A stretch of 38,563 bases of DNA from Catenulispora pinisilvae (GTDB taxonomy: Bacteria; Actinomycetota; Actinomycetes; Streptomycetales; Catenulisporaceae): NCBI RefSeq assembly GCF_015356865.1, contig NZ_JAAFZA010000085.1, positions 1 to 38,563 on the forward strand, written 5' to 3'. Positions 1-7,981 of this stretch are shown here, one piece after another. Position numbers and translations under genes: made by a program. Under the pieces are notes generated by a model. The model saw nothing but the letters and a program-made list of their open reading frames with translations. It ran no database searches and was not told where the DNA came from. How positions within the stretch are numbered: the stretch's first letter is position 1; every line of letters starts with the position of its first letter.

Positions 1-36
1 TAAACGGGGGAGAAAACCATCTTGGCAGCCATCCGC

Positions 37-166
37 ACCCGCCAACCCACAATGCCCACCTGAGCCACTGCCGCGCTGCCAACACCCTGACCCGCGGCCG
101 CACCCGCCAGCCCGGGATGCCCACCTTCGGGACTGCCGCGCCGCCAACACCCAGACCGGCGGCCGA
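37..166. repeat. Imperfect 65-bp tandem duplication
   Basis: Positions 37-101 and 102-166 align without gaps, with about 12 differences in 65 positions. Both copies start ACCCGCCA and share the inner blocks ACTGCCGCGC and GCCAACACC. No protein is evident in it. Confidence 0.6.
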
Positions 167-507
167 ACTCGCCGAGTCGCCGGTACCGAACCACTGGGTT
201 TTGCCATTCTCCGGCTGGTTTTCGGTTCGTTCCCCTCGGTCGCGTCGGCAGGGCTTCGCCTACAGTGCCGGTGGCCGGGGGTCAAGTTCGCGCTATACGA
301 AACCGCAGCTCACACAGCCAACCGCAAGTGCGCGGACTTTACCCCCGGACACCGGTGCTGTACCCCCCCGGGCTGACGACGCGGCCGTGGGGAACGGACC
401 GCACCACCCCACAAACCGCAGCCGCTGAGACTCACCCAGCCACCCGAGGGACCCGCGCTAGTTTCCCTGAGGTTGCCGAGGCCCGCCGGAGGCCCGGCCC
501 TTCACCA

Positions 508-579
508 CAGCTCTTGACCTTGACCTTCAGCTCTTGATCTTGCTCTTGATCTGGCCTATGACCTTGCTCTGACTTGCTG
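508..579. repeat. CTTGA-rich short repeat patch
   Basis: AGCTCTTGA occurs at about 509 and 529, followed by further CTTGAT/CCTTG elements, giving an irregular array of CTTGA(C/T)CTTG-like units. It is less GC-rich than its surroundings. No function is evident. Confidence 0.5.
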
Positions 580-747
580 GAGTTGAAGAGGCCTGAGGTG
601 GGGCGGGGTTGTGAACGCGCGAACTGGCAGCCGACAAACATGACTCGCCGACCCGAACCCCGAACCGGCACAACTATGACCGAAGGCCGTAAAAAGCTTT
701 GAAACCCACAACCAAACAGCAACCCGGCCCGCAAACCCCAGCCCCCA

Positions 748-2031
748 CTAACCCGTCCGCCGAGCATTCCGCAACGTCACCACCAGCGTCAGCACCCCAA
801 GCGCCGCGACCACCAGCAGCAGCGTGCTCGGCGACGCGACGTTCTTCAACGCGGACAGCACGTAGGGCGCGGCGAAGCCGAGGTAGGTGAAGGCCTGGAA
901 CACCGCGGTCATGCCGGCCAGGTCCTCGGGCGGGGCCAGGCGCTGGACCTCGGCGAGGCCGAAGACGAGCAGGACGCCGTAGCCGAAGCCCATGATGACC
1001 GACGCGACCAGGGCCAGGACCGCCTGGCCGGCGCCCAGGGCGGTCAGTGCGGCCACGCCGGCGTCGGCGAGGGTGCCGACGGTGACCAGGCAGAGGCCCA
1101 GGGTCAGCAGGCGGGGGCGGCTGAGGTCCCGGCCGGCCGGGGAGGCGGCGATCCGGCGCGCGTAGGGCTGGATCGCGACGCCGGACATCGCGGTCACCAT
1201 CGCGGCGGTGCCGGCGTAGATCAGGGAGATGCCCTTGACGTGCCCCGCTGTCAGGCCCGGGAGGTAGACCATGGCGATCGTCGCGGCCGCGAACACCCAC
1301 GGGGCCATCGGCAGCAGCACGCCGACGAAGCGCCGGTCGCCGAAGCCGCGCAGCCGGAGTAGGCCGCCGCCGAGGATGCCGGACTGCCAGCGCTGCACGG
1401 TTTCCGGCGTGCGGGCCAACAGCACCAGCGCGGTGGCGGCCAGTATCAGCTGTGGAATATAAGGGGTCTCGTATGCGGCCGGACCCCACTGCGCCAGCGC
1501 CCCGGCGATCAGCGGGCCGATGCCGAAGCCGACCGTCATGGCGATCGACGCGCGCCGGGCACCCGCCCCGGCCAACGCGTTCGCGGCTGACAACTCCTTG
1601 ACCCACGCGCTGCCCGCGCTGAACGCCGCGCCGCTGGCCACGCCCATCAGCACCCGGCCGGTCGAGAGCCAGGCCAGACCGTGTGAGCCGAGCATCAGGA
1701 CCACGCCGGACAGCATCGACAGCAGCACCGCGAACGTGACGACCGGGCGCCGGCCGACGCGGTCCGACAGCGGCCCGGCGATCAGCAGGCCGGGCACCAG
1801 ACCGGCCGCGTAGAGCCCGAAGATCGCCTCGGCGGCCGAGGCCGAGACGCCCATCCGCTCCCGGTAGAGCAGCACCATCGGGGCGAACTGGTTCGCGCCC
1901 CAGCCGATCGCGGTCAGCGCGAGCGCCGCGCGGGCCCAGGACTGCCTGTGCGGTCGCGTCGGGGGCTGGACCACTGTGTTCGTCACATCTGTAAGGCTCA
2001 CGTATCCGATGATCTCTTGCCCGCGCCGCAC
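748..2031 (-). CDS. MFS transporter (drug-efflux-like)
   Basis: A major facilitator superfamily permease of about 412-427 residues, probably 12 transmembrane segments, in the inner membrane. The loop between segments 2 and 3 reads GPLSDRVGRRPVV, the MFS signature D-R-x-G-R-R. Hydrophobic segments continue to the end, including MGFGYGVLLVFGLAEVQ. The substrate cannot be told; the family includes proton-driven drug and metabolite exporters. The frame opens with GTG at 2031, but the first membrane segment starts near residue 34, so GTG at 1986 is an equally good start; neither has a strong ribosome binding site. It is divergent from a GlxA-type regulator only about 40 bases away, a common arrangement for a regulated exporter. 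Confidence 0.85.
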   Translation of the reverse strand: MRRGQEIIGYVSLTDVTNTVVQPPTRPHRQSWARAALALTAIGWGANQFAPMVLLYRERMGVSASAAEAIFGLYAAGLVPGLLIAGPLSDRVGRRPVVTFAVLLSMLSGVVLMLGSHGLAWLSTGRVLMGVASGAAFSAGSAWVKELSAANALAGAGARRASIAMTVGFGIGPLIAGALAQWGPAAYETPYIPQLILAATALVLLARTPETVQRWQSGILGGGLLRLRGFGDRRFVGVLLPMAPWVFAAATIAMVYLPGLTAGHVKGISLIYAGTAAMVTAMSGVAIQPYARRIAASPAGRDLSRPRLLTLGLCLVTVGTLADAGVAALTALGAGQAVLALVASVIMGFGYGVLLVFGLAEVQRLAPPEDLAGMTAVFQAFTYLGFAAPYVLSALKNVASPSTLLLVVAALGVLTLVVTLRNARRTG

Positions 2032-2060
2032 TGCCCAGTGGCAGGAATGACATGTAGCGC

Positions 2061-2066
2061 TAAAAT
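2061..2066 (+). promoter_or_regulatory. -10 box TAAAAT, probably a leaderless promoter
   Basis: TAAAAT ends 6 bases before the ATG at 2073, and there is no Shine-Dalgarno sequence. The mRNA would therefore start at or next to the ATG. No good -35 box is visible. The small inverted repeat CACTG-CC-CAGTG at 2029-2040 could be an operator shared with the divergent MFS gene. Confidence 0.45.
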
Positions 2067-2072
2067 ACTGAC

Positions 2073-3056
2073 ATGGGTAAGCACACGGTAGCCGTGGCCG
2101 TCACCGAGGGCGCGCCGATCTTCGAGATCTCGATCCCGGTCGAGGTGTTCGGCCGGGTCCGCCCCGGCATGGCCGATCTCGGTTACGAGGTCCAGATCTG
2201 CAACCCGGAATCAGGGCCCGTACTCTCCGGCGGCGGCTTCGTCTTTCCCGGCGGCCACACCTACGCCGCGCTGACCGAAGCGGACACCGTGATCCTGCCC
2301 GCGATCCGCGACGTCCGCGAACAGCAGTCGGCCGAGCTCATCGCGGCGCTGCGGCAGGCGCATGCGAACGGGGCCCGCGTGGCGTCCCTGTGCACCGGCG
2401 CTTTCGCCCTGGCCGCCGCCGGGCTCCTCGACGGCCGCCGCGCCACCACGCACTGGCTCTACGCCGAGGAGTTCCGCAAGCAGTTCCCGGCCGTGCTGCT
2501 CGATCCGGCGGTCCTGTACATCGACCACGGCGACGTGCTCACCAGCGCGGGCACCACGGCCGGGATCGACCTGTGCCTGGCCATGGTCGCCGCCGACCAC
2601 GGCGCGGACGTCGCCAACACGCTGGCCCGGCGCCTCGTCGCGCCCACGCACCGCAGCGGCGGGCAGGCGCAGTACGTCGAGACGCCGGCCCCGCCGGCCG
2701 CCGGGCGCGAGAGCCTCGGCCCGCTGCTGGACTGGATGCGGACGCACCTGGCAGAGCCGCTGACCGTCGCGGATCTGGCCCGGCAGGCGAACGTCGCCGA
2801 GCGCACCTTGATCCGCCGGTTCCACACCGGGGTCGGCACCACGCCCGGGAAATGGCTCACCGGGCAACGGGTTCTGCACGCGCGCCGTCTGCTGGAGACG
2901 ACCGACCTGCCGGTGGAGCGGGTCGCCTCCGCGGCCGGGCTCGGCGGGGCGGCGAACCTGCGGCACCATTTCACGGAGGTCGTCGGGGTGGCGCCGAGCG
3001 ACTATCGGCGTTCGTTCCGCGGGGTCGCCGCCGCGTCGTCGGCCGATGCGGAGTAG
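2073..3056 (+). CDS. GlxA-family transcriptional regulator (DJ-1/PfpI-like + AraC HTH)
   Basis: A 327-residue regulator with two domains. Residues about 1-190 are a DJ-1/PfpI-like (class I amidotransferase-like) sensor domain with the nucleophile-elbow-like segment VASLCTGAFALAAAG. Residues about 225-315 are an AraC-type double helix-turn-helix, with RQANVAERTLIRRFHTGVG and the closing FTEVVGVAPSDYRRSF. Proteins of this build regulate neighbouring transport or catabolic genes, so the divergent MFS exporter is the likely target. The effector is unknown. The start is the ATG just behind a TAAAAT box. The next gene follows 32 bases downstream on the same strand and may be co-transcribed. Confidence 0.9.
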   Translation: MGKHTVAVAVTEGAPIFEISIPVEVFGRVRPGMADLGYEVQICNPESGPVLSGGGFVFPGGHTYAALTEADTVILPAIRDVREQQSAELIAALRQAHANGARVASLCTGAFALAAAGLLDGRRATTHWLYAEEFRKQFPAVLLDPAVLYIDHGDVLTSAGTTAGIDLCLAMVAADHGADVANTLARRLVAPTHRSGGQAQYVETPAPPAAGRESLGPLLDWMRTHLAEPLTVADLARQANVAERTLIRRFHTGVGTTPGKWLTGQRVLHARRLLETTDLPVERVASAAGLGGAANLRHHFTEVVGVAPSDYRRSFRGVAAASSADAE

Positions 3057-3088
3057 CTAGGATCGGGCCAGGCGACACTGGAGGCTTG

Positions 3089-4162
3089 ATGCTGGAGCTA
3101 GAGGGGCTGCGCAAACGCTACGGCGACCGCGTCGCGTTGGACGGCGTGACGTTCTCCGTGCGTCCGGGGGAGTTGTACGGCTTCGTCGGGACCAACGGCG
3201 CGGGCAAGACCACGACCATGCGGATCACGCTGGGGGTGCTGGAGCCCGACGCCGGGTCTGTGCGGTTCGGCGGCAAGCCGGTGGACACCGCCACCCGGCG
3301 GACGTTCGGCTACATGCCCGAGGAACGCGGCCTGTACCCGAAGATGCGCGTCGGCGACCAGTTGCGCTACCTCGCCGAGTTGCACGGCCTGAGCCGCCGC
3401 GACGCGGACCAGGCCGCCAAGTACTGGATGGAGCGGCTGTCGGTCGCCGAGCGGGCCGAAGACCGGGTCGAGGCGTTGTCGCTGGGCAACCAGCAGCGGG
3501 TGCAACTGGCCGCGGCGCTGGTGCACCACCCGGCGGTGCTGGTGCTCGACGAGCCGTTCTCCGGGCTGGACCCGGTCGGCGTCGACAACCTCGCCGAGGT
3601 GCTGCGCGAGCGGGCCGCCGAGGGCGTGCCGGTGGTGTTCTCCAGCCACCAGCTGGAGCTGGTCGAGCGGCTGTGCGACTCGATCGGCATCATCTACCGG
3701 GGCCGGATGGTCGCCACCGGGACCGTGGACGGGCTGCGGGCCTCGCGGGCCGAGGTGGCGCTGCGGGTCGGGACGGACGCGGCGCCCGGCTGGGCCGACG
3801 CGCTGGCCGGGGTCCAGTCCGCCGAGTACGGGCCGACCACCACGCTGATCCTCACCGCCGACGCCGACGACCAGGCGATTCTGGACGCCGCGCGGGCTTT
3901 GGGGCCGGTGCGGGAGTTCACGCCGCTGCGGCCGAGCCTGGCCGAGCTGTTCCGGGAGGCCGTCGCCGACCACGACCACGACCACGATGGCGATGGTGAC
4001 GGGGATGCTGCCGGCGGCGGTGAAGGCAGTGGTGGTGGCAACGGTGCTGGCAGCGGTTCCGGCGGCGGCGCGGGCAACAGTTCCGGCACCGGCACCGGCA
4101 CCAGCACCAGCACCGAGCCCCCGGCCGCCGCGAGCACCGACAAGGAAGGGGCCACCGCGTGA
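3089..4162 (+). CDS. ABC transporter ATP-binding protein, NatA-like
   Basis: The nucleotide-binding subunit of an ABC-2 type exporter, 357 residues. Walker A is GTNGAGKTT (residues 34-42), the signature is LSLGNQQRVQLA, and Walker B is VLVLDEPFSGLDP. The LSxGNQQ form of the signature is typical of NatA/YhaQ-like ATPases. The chosen ATG is preceded by GGAGG at 3080-3084; an open frame extends further upstream but overlaps the regulator gene and is not credible. Oddly, the last 65 or so residues are low-complexity: a DHDHDHD run, then Gly/Ser/Thr-rich sequence, absent from ordinary family members. The stop overlaps the GTG of the permease gene, implying translational coupling. Confidence 0.93.
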   Translation: MLELEGLRKRYGDRVALDGVTFSVRPGELYGFVGTNGAGKTTTMRITLGVLEPDAGSVRFGGKPVDTATRRTFGYMPEERGLYPKMRVGDQLRYLAELHGLSRRDADQAAKYWMERLSVAERAEDRVEALSLGNQQRVQLAAALVHHPAVLVLDEPFSGLDPVGVDNLAEVLRERAAEGVPVVFSSHQLELVERLCDSIGIIYRGRMVATGTVDGLRASRAEVALRVGTDAAPGWADALAGVQSAEYGPTTTLILTADADDQAILDAARALGPVREFTPLRPSLAELFREAVADHDHDHDGDGDGDAAGGGEGSGGGNGAGSGSGGGAGNSSGTGTGTSTSTEPPAAASTDKEGATA

Positions 4163-5301
4163 ACGGGCGCACCGTCCGGCTGGTCATGCGCCGGGAGTTC
4201 ACCGAGCGCGGCCGTGACCGCGGGTTCGCCATCTCGGTGGCCTTCTCGCTGCTGATCGTGCTGGTGGCCGTGGTGATCTCCGCGCTGGTCTCGAACCGGG
4301 ACAAGACGCCGTCGTTCACCGTAGGCTTCGCCGGTCCCCGGGCCGCCGTCGAGCAGCAGTTCGCCGACCAGCAGGCCCCGGTCTACAAGATAAAGCTGAC
4401 CTCCAGCGTGGTCACCGACTCCGCCGGGGCGCAGGCGCTGGTCAAGAGCGGCCAGTTGGACGCGCTGGTCGACGGCGGCCAGATCTACGTGCAGGACTCG
4501 GTCGATGCCAAGCTGGCGCCGGTGCTGGCCGGGGCCAACCTGGCCGCGCAGCTGCCGGACGTGGACCAGGTGCAGGGCCAGACCACCGTGAAGCTGGCGC
4601 CGAAGGATCCGGACGCCGGGCAGCGCAAGACCGTGGCGTTGGTCGCCGAGATCATGCTGTTCAGCCAGATGATCGCGTACTGCATGTGGGTCGCCACCGG
4701 CGTGGTGGAGGAGAAGGCCAGCCGGGTCATCGAGATCCTGCTGTCCAGCACCTCGGCGCGGGCGCTGCTGACCGGGAAGATCATCGGGATCGGGGCGCTG
4801 GGGCTGTTGCAGCTGGCCGCCACCGCCGTGGTCGGGATCGGCGCCGGCTCGGCGACCGGGGCGCTGCACATGACCGGGCAGATCTGGCAGACCGTGGGGA
4901 TCGTCGCGGTCTGGTTCGTCCTGGGCTACATCTTCTACGCCGCCGCCTACGCCGCGGTGGCCGCGCGGGTGTCGCGGCAGGAGGAGATGCAGACCGCGGT
5001 GCAGCCGTTGAACCTGGTGCTGATGGTGCCCTACTTCGCGGCGTTCGCGGCGCTGAGCAACCCCGACGCGGTCTGGGTAAGGGTGCTGTCGCTGGTGCCG
5101 CCGTTCTCGGTGCTGATCCAGCCGGTGCGGATCGCCGGCGGGGACGCGGCGTGGTGGGAGCCGGTGGTGGCGATCGGGTTGATGGCCGTGCTGACGGTCG
5201 GGATCGTCGCGGCCGGCGCGCGGGTGTATGAGAACTCTGTGTTGCGGTTCGGGTCCAAGGTCCCGATGCGGGTCGCCTGGACCGCGGGGAGGAAGGCGTA
5301 G
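4159..5301 (+). CDS. ABC-2 type transporter permease, NatB/YhaP-like
   Basis: The membrane subunit partnering the preceding ATPase, 380 residues. One N-terminal transmembrane segment (about residues 22-45) is followed by a roughly 110-residue extracytoplasmic domain. A cluster of five or so hydrophobic segments follows, starting near VALVAEIMLFSQMIAYCMWV. The segment VVEEKASRVIEILLSS after the first of these is characteristic of NatB-like ABC-2 permeases. Start GTG at 4159 shares bases with the ATPase stop codon (GTGA). Family members export sodium or small toxic compounds; the substrate here is unknown. The next gene begins 2 bases after the stop, so this is the centre of a three-gene operon. 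Confidence 0.9.
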   Translation: MNGRTVRLVMRREFTERGRDRGFAISVAFSLLIVLVAVVISALVSNRDKTPSFTVGFAGPRAAVEQQFADQQAPVYKIKLTSSVVTDSAGAQALVKSGQLDALVDGGQIYVQDSVDAKLAPVLAGANLAAQLPDVDQVQGQTTVKLAPKDPDAGQRKTVALVAEIMLFSQMIAYCMWVATGVVEEKASRVIEILLSSTSARALLTGKIIGIGALGLLQLAATAVVGIGAGSATGALHMTGQIWQTVGIVAVWFVLGYIFYAAAYAAVAARVSRQEEMQTAVQPLNLVLMVPYFAAFAALSNPDAVWVRVLSLVPPFSVLIQPVRIAGGDAAWWEPVVAIGLMAVLTVGIVAAGARVYENSVLRFGSKVPMRVAWTAGRKA

Positions 5302-5303
5302 CC

Positions 5304-6062
5304 GTGCCGAAGGTCCGGGTGCTGTCGTTCAATACATTGGTCCGCGGCGAGCCCAGGGTGCGGTTGCGCGCGCTGGCCGAGGTGCTGGCCGATTCCGACT
5401 ACGACGTGGTCTGCCTGCAGGAGCTGTGGATCCCGCCGAACTTCGGGCTGCTGCGGTCGCTGACCAAGGCCGCGTTCCCCTACGCGGCCCACGGCCCGCG
5501 GCTGCCCAGGATCACCGGCGGACTGCTGACGCTGTCCCGCATCCCGCTGGTCGGGCATCGCTATGAGGTGCTGGCCGCGCCCGCGCCGTGGCGCCGGGAT
5601 CTGGTGATGCGCCGCGGCGTGCTGATGACCCGCTTCAACGACGGCGGGGAGTTCTTCACCGTCACCAACACCCACCTGACGCCCAACCGCCCGGCGGACT
5701 GGTCGAAGGCGGCGCCGTTCACGCGGGTGCAGCAGGCGGAACTGGCGCGGCTGGCGAAGGCGGTGCGGCGGATCCAGTCCGGCGAGCCGGTGATCGCGGT
5801 CGGGGACTTCAACGTGCCCCGCGACTCCTGGCTCTTCGAGGGCTTCGCCGCCGCCTCCGGGCTGCGCGACGCGTTCGACGGGGACGCCGCGACCACGTTC
5901 CGGCCGGTGCCGGGCTGGGACGGCGCGGCCCTGGACCAGGTGCTGGTGACGCCGGGGGTGGCGGCCAAGGCCGAGGTGGTGCTCCAGGACAAGGTGCGGA
6001 TGGCCGACGGCCGGGAGCGGTATCTGTCGGACCACTATGGCGTGGCTGCGACGATCGGGTGA
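5304..6062 (+). CDS. Endonuclease/exonuclease/phosphatase (EEP) family hydrolase
   Basis: A 252-residue metal-dependent phosphodiesterase-fold enzyme. The family's active-site signposts are all present in order: N10 (SFNTL), E40 (CLQELW), H124 (NTHLT), D168/N170 (VGDFN), and the closing D243/H244 (SDHYGV). It resembles the neutral sphingomyelinase/EEP branch more than DNA-repair exonuclease III. No signal peptide is visible, so it is probably cytoplasmic. The substrate (phospholipid, nucleic acid or sugar phosphate) cannot be decided. The GTG start lies 2 bases after the permease stop, so it is very likely translated from the same mRNA as the ABC exporter. Confidence 0.85.
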   Translation: MPKVRVLSFNTLVRGEPRVRLRALAEVLADSDYDVVCLQELWIPPNFGLLRSLTKAAFPYAAHGPRLPRITGGLLTLSRIPLVGHRYEVLAAPAPWRRDLVMRRGVLMTRFNDGGEFFTVTNTHLTPNRPADWSKAAPFTRVQQAELARLAKAVRRIQSGEPVIAVGDFNVPRDSWLFEGFAAASGLRDAFDGDAATTFRPVPGWDGAALDQVLVTPGVAAKAEVVLQDKVRMADGRERYLSDHYGVAATIG

Positions 6063-6083
6063 GGTGGAGCGTTCCGGCGCTCG

Positions 6084-6704
6084 CTAGTCCCGCCGCCGCT
6101 CCATGGTTGACGGCAGAAACGCCCCCAGCCTCTCCCAGGTGATGACTTGGTCGACGGTCTGCTCAGGTGAGCCGGCCGACTTGATCATCAGCACGTCCTC
6201 CTCCGGGGCGGGCGGCTCCAGGGTGGAGAGCTGGCTGCCGAGCATGTCCGCGTGGAACATGTGGTCCCGGCGGTCGGTGAGGCGTTGGTGCAGGGTCTTG
6301 AGGTCGACGACCAGGTAGACCATGCGGACCTGGGGGCGTCCGGCGCGTAGGCGGTCGCGGTAGGAGCGCTTGAGGGCGGAGCAGGCGATGACGGCGGGGC
6401 GGCCGGCCTCGGCTTCCTTGTCGATCCAGCTGCCGATCTCGTCGAGCCAGGGGAGGCGGTCGGCGTCGGTCAGCGGCTCGTGCGCGGCCATCTTGGCGAT
6501 GTTGCTGCCCGGGTGGAACGCGTCGCCGTCGGCCCAGTCCCAGCCCAGGCGGCCGGCCAGGGCGGCGCCGACGGTGGATTTGCCGCTGCCGGAGACGCCG
6601 GTGATGACTACGACGGGCGGGGGCTGCGTCGGCCGGGCCTGCGTCGCACGGGACGGAGTCGTCGGCCGGGGCGTCGGCGGCGTGGCGGGAGTCGGTCGCA
6701 CCAT
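6084..6704 (-). CDS. gntK: Gluconokinase (GntK-type)
   Basis: ATP-dependent phosphorylation of gluconate to 6-phosphogluconate, feeding the pentose phosphate pathway; cytoplasmic. Walker A is GVSGSGKST (residues 36-44), followed by WDWADGDAFHPGSNIAKM and the PLTDADRLPWL block, both highly characteristic of GntK-type kinases. SALKRSYRDRLR and a lid-like region complete it. Residues 1-30 are a Pro/Thr/Arg-rich extension not needed by the fold; no convincing internal start was found, so ATG at 6704 is kept. It stands alone: no gluconate permease or GntR regulator is adjacent. It converges with the EEP gene, with only 21 bases between. Confidence 0.9.
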   Translation of the reverse strand: MVRPTPATPPTPRPTTPSRATQARPTQPPPVVVITGVSGSGKSTVGAALAGRLGWDWADGDAFHPGSNIAKMAAHEPLTDADRLPWLDEIGSWIDKEAEAGRPAVIACSALKRSYRDRLRAGRPQVRMVYLVVDLKTLHQRLTDRRDHMFHADMLGSQLSTLEPPAPEEDVLMIKSAGSPEQTVDQVITWERLGAFLPSTMERRRD

Positions 6705-6821
6705 GGCTCCAGCCTGGCATCGCGCGGCACCCGGTGCCTGTCGGCGCGGCCGGATGGGCTATCCGGGGGAACTCCTCACCTGCGGGGAATAAAAGCCCTT
6801 CCGCAGAGAGCTGCCGCCGAC

Positions 6822-7253
6822 ATGAGCAACGACGAGATGCGTTCCTGGAACGAGAAGATCATCGAAGAGTTCCGCGCCAACGCGGGCAGCGTCGAGCAGT
6901 TCGGCGGCAAGGGCTTGGTGCTGCTGCACCACAAGGGCGCGAAGTCGGGCTCCACGTACGTCAGCCCGCTCGCCGGCTTCGCGCAGGGCGACGACGAGTG
7001 GCTGATCGTCGCCTCCAACGCCGGACGGGACACCCACCCGGCGTGGTACTACAACCTCCAGGCGAACCCCGAGACCGAGCTCGAGGTGCCCGGGGACGAC
7101 GACGTGCAGACCGTGCGGGTCACGGCTCGCGTCGCCGGCGACGATGAGCGCGACGGGCTGTTCGAGGGGATCGTCGCCAAGTCGCCGCAGTTCGGCGAGT
7201 ACCAGACGGGGACGTCTCGGCGGATTCCCGTAGTGGTGTTGGCACGGGCCTGA
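6822..7253 (+). CDS. Deazaflavin (F420)-dependent nitroreductase/quinone reductase family protein
   Basis: A 143-residue split-beta-barrel protein of the Ddn family, known in actinobacteria to use reduced cofactor F420 to reduce quinones or nitro compounds. Diagnostic blocks are KGLVLLHHKGAKSGSTYVSPL, VASNAGRDTHPAWYYNL and the ending RRIPVVVLAR. The family's GxxSG-type contact for F420 is represented by GAKSG. ATG at 6822 fits the family's usual length. A single-gene unit converging on the DUF4291 gene, with a shared hairpin between them. The natural substrate is unknown. Confidence 0.88.
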   Translation: MSNDEMRSWNEKIIEEFRANAGSVEQFGGKGLVLLHHKGAKSGSTYVSPLAGFAQGDDEWLIVASNAGRDTHPAWYYNLQANPETELEVPGDDDVQTVRVTARVAGDDERDGLFEGIVAKSPQFGEYQTGTSRRIPVVVLARA

Positions 7254-7274
7254 GACTTATCACGGCGCGCGGTT

Positions 7275-7314
7275 GGCGGTTCGGCTGTAGGTACTGACTA
7301 CATGCCGAGCCGCC
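7275..7314. terminator. Bidirectional hairpin between convergent genes
   Basis: GGCGGTTCGGC (7275-7285) pairs with GCCGAGCCGCC (7304-7314) with one mismatch. The stem continues inward as TGTAG/CTACA around a GTACTGA loop. It sits between two convergent genes and overlaps the 3' end of the leftward one. There is no clear T tract. Confidence 0.5.
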
Positions 7315-7903
7315 GGGCGATCTCCACCGGCAGCTCGTAAGGCCGCTCCTTCGGCAGGTGCTCAGCGGCGCGGTCCTTGCGCCCCTCCTTGATCAGCGCC
7401 GCCATCTTCCGCACCGTCGGTGTGATGTCGCGGATCTCGGTGGTCCAGTCGTCGACGTACTCCGCGATGATGTGGCGGCTCAGTCCGACCTGGATCGAGC
7501 GCGCGTCCAGGACCGCGCCGGACAGTGTGCGCTCCGGATCCCACTGCACGTTCACCGTCGCGTGTCTGATCTGCCGCTCCCAGTCCGCGCGGTCGGCGTA
7601 CACCCCGCTCTCGTAACTGGTCAGCACCGCCTGGGACAGCGCCTTCTCCCACCCCGCGCGTGTGATCCGCACCGCCAGTACGCGTTCCTGCCCCGGTTTG
7701 CGGGCCCAGCCGCAGCGGCCCATCATCCACAGGAACGACGGCTTGATCCACGTCATCCGGCTCAGCGAGAAGGGCTCGACGAAGCGTTGCGCCCGCACCG
7801 CCGCGTCGGCGATCTCGGCGCGGTAGGCCTGGTAGACGACGATCGTGGTGCGGTCGTAGTCGGCGCGTACTTGGTACAGCGGAAGGTTGTTCGTGTTGGC
7901 CAT
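7298..7903 (-). CDS. DUF4291 domain-containing protein
   Basis: A 201-residue protein matching the DUF4291 family across its length: IVVYQAYRAEIADAAV, the conserved RMTWIKPSFLWMM block, VLAVRITRAGWEKAL and QWDPER. The function of the family is unknown. The start at 7903 is chosen because GGGGGAG lies about 7 bases upstream and the family begins with similar sequence; an in-frame ATG at 7948 would only add residues before the ribosome binding site. No signal peptide or membrane segment, so probably cytoplasmic. It is followed on the same strand by nothing until the gluconokinase. Confidence 0.85.
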   Translation of the reverse strand: MANTNNLPLYQVRADYDRTTIVVYQAYRAEIADAAVRAQRFVEPFSLSRMTWIKPSFLWMMGRCGWARKPGQERVLAVRITRAGWEKALSQAVLTSYESGVYADRADWERQIRHATVNVQWDPERTLSGAVLDARSIQVGLSRHIIAEYVDDWTTEIRDITPTVRKMAALIKEGRKDRAAEHLPKERPYELPVEIARRLGM

Positions 7904-7981
7904 GACGGCTCCCCCGTTCTGATCGTGCTTCGGGGGAGTCTGGCGCACGGGACGTCCGGGTGCCCGGGAATTATCGCCGGC

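Larger units (their letters stand above)
1..747. other. Intergenic stretch without a convincing gene
   Basis: I see no supported coding region here: the short open frames lack a ribosome binding site and any recognisable motif. The stretch holds a 65-bp tandem duplication (37-166) and a CTTGA-rich repeat patch (about 508-579). It lies beyond the 3' end of the leftward MFS gene, so part of it may be its untranslated tail. The left edge of the window cuts off whatever comes before. Confidence 0.6.

Noticed and set aside
674..2053. A 459-codon open frame overlapping the MFS gene in another frame of the same strand
   Set aside because: Low-complexity Arg/Gly/Ala/Pro sequence with no membrane segments; the MFS frame has the signature motif and hydrophobic periodicity.
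2390..3088. Upstream extension of the first ABC ATPase into the GlxA-type gene
   Set aside because: The ATPase family starts at MLELEGL, with GGAGG just ahead at 3080-3084; the extension is another frame of the regulator gene.
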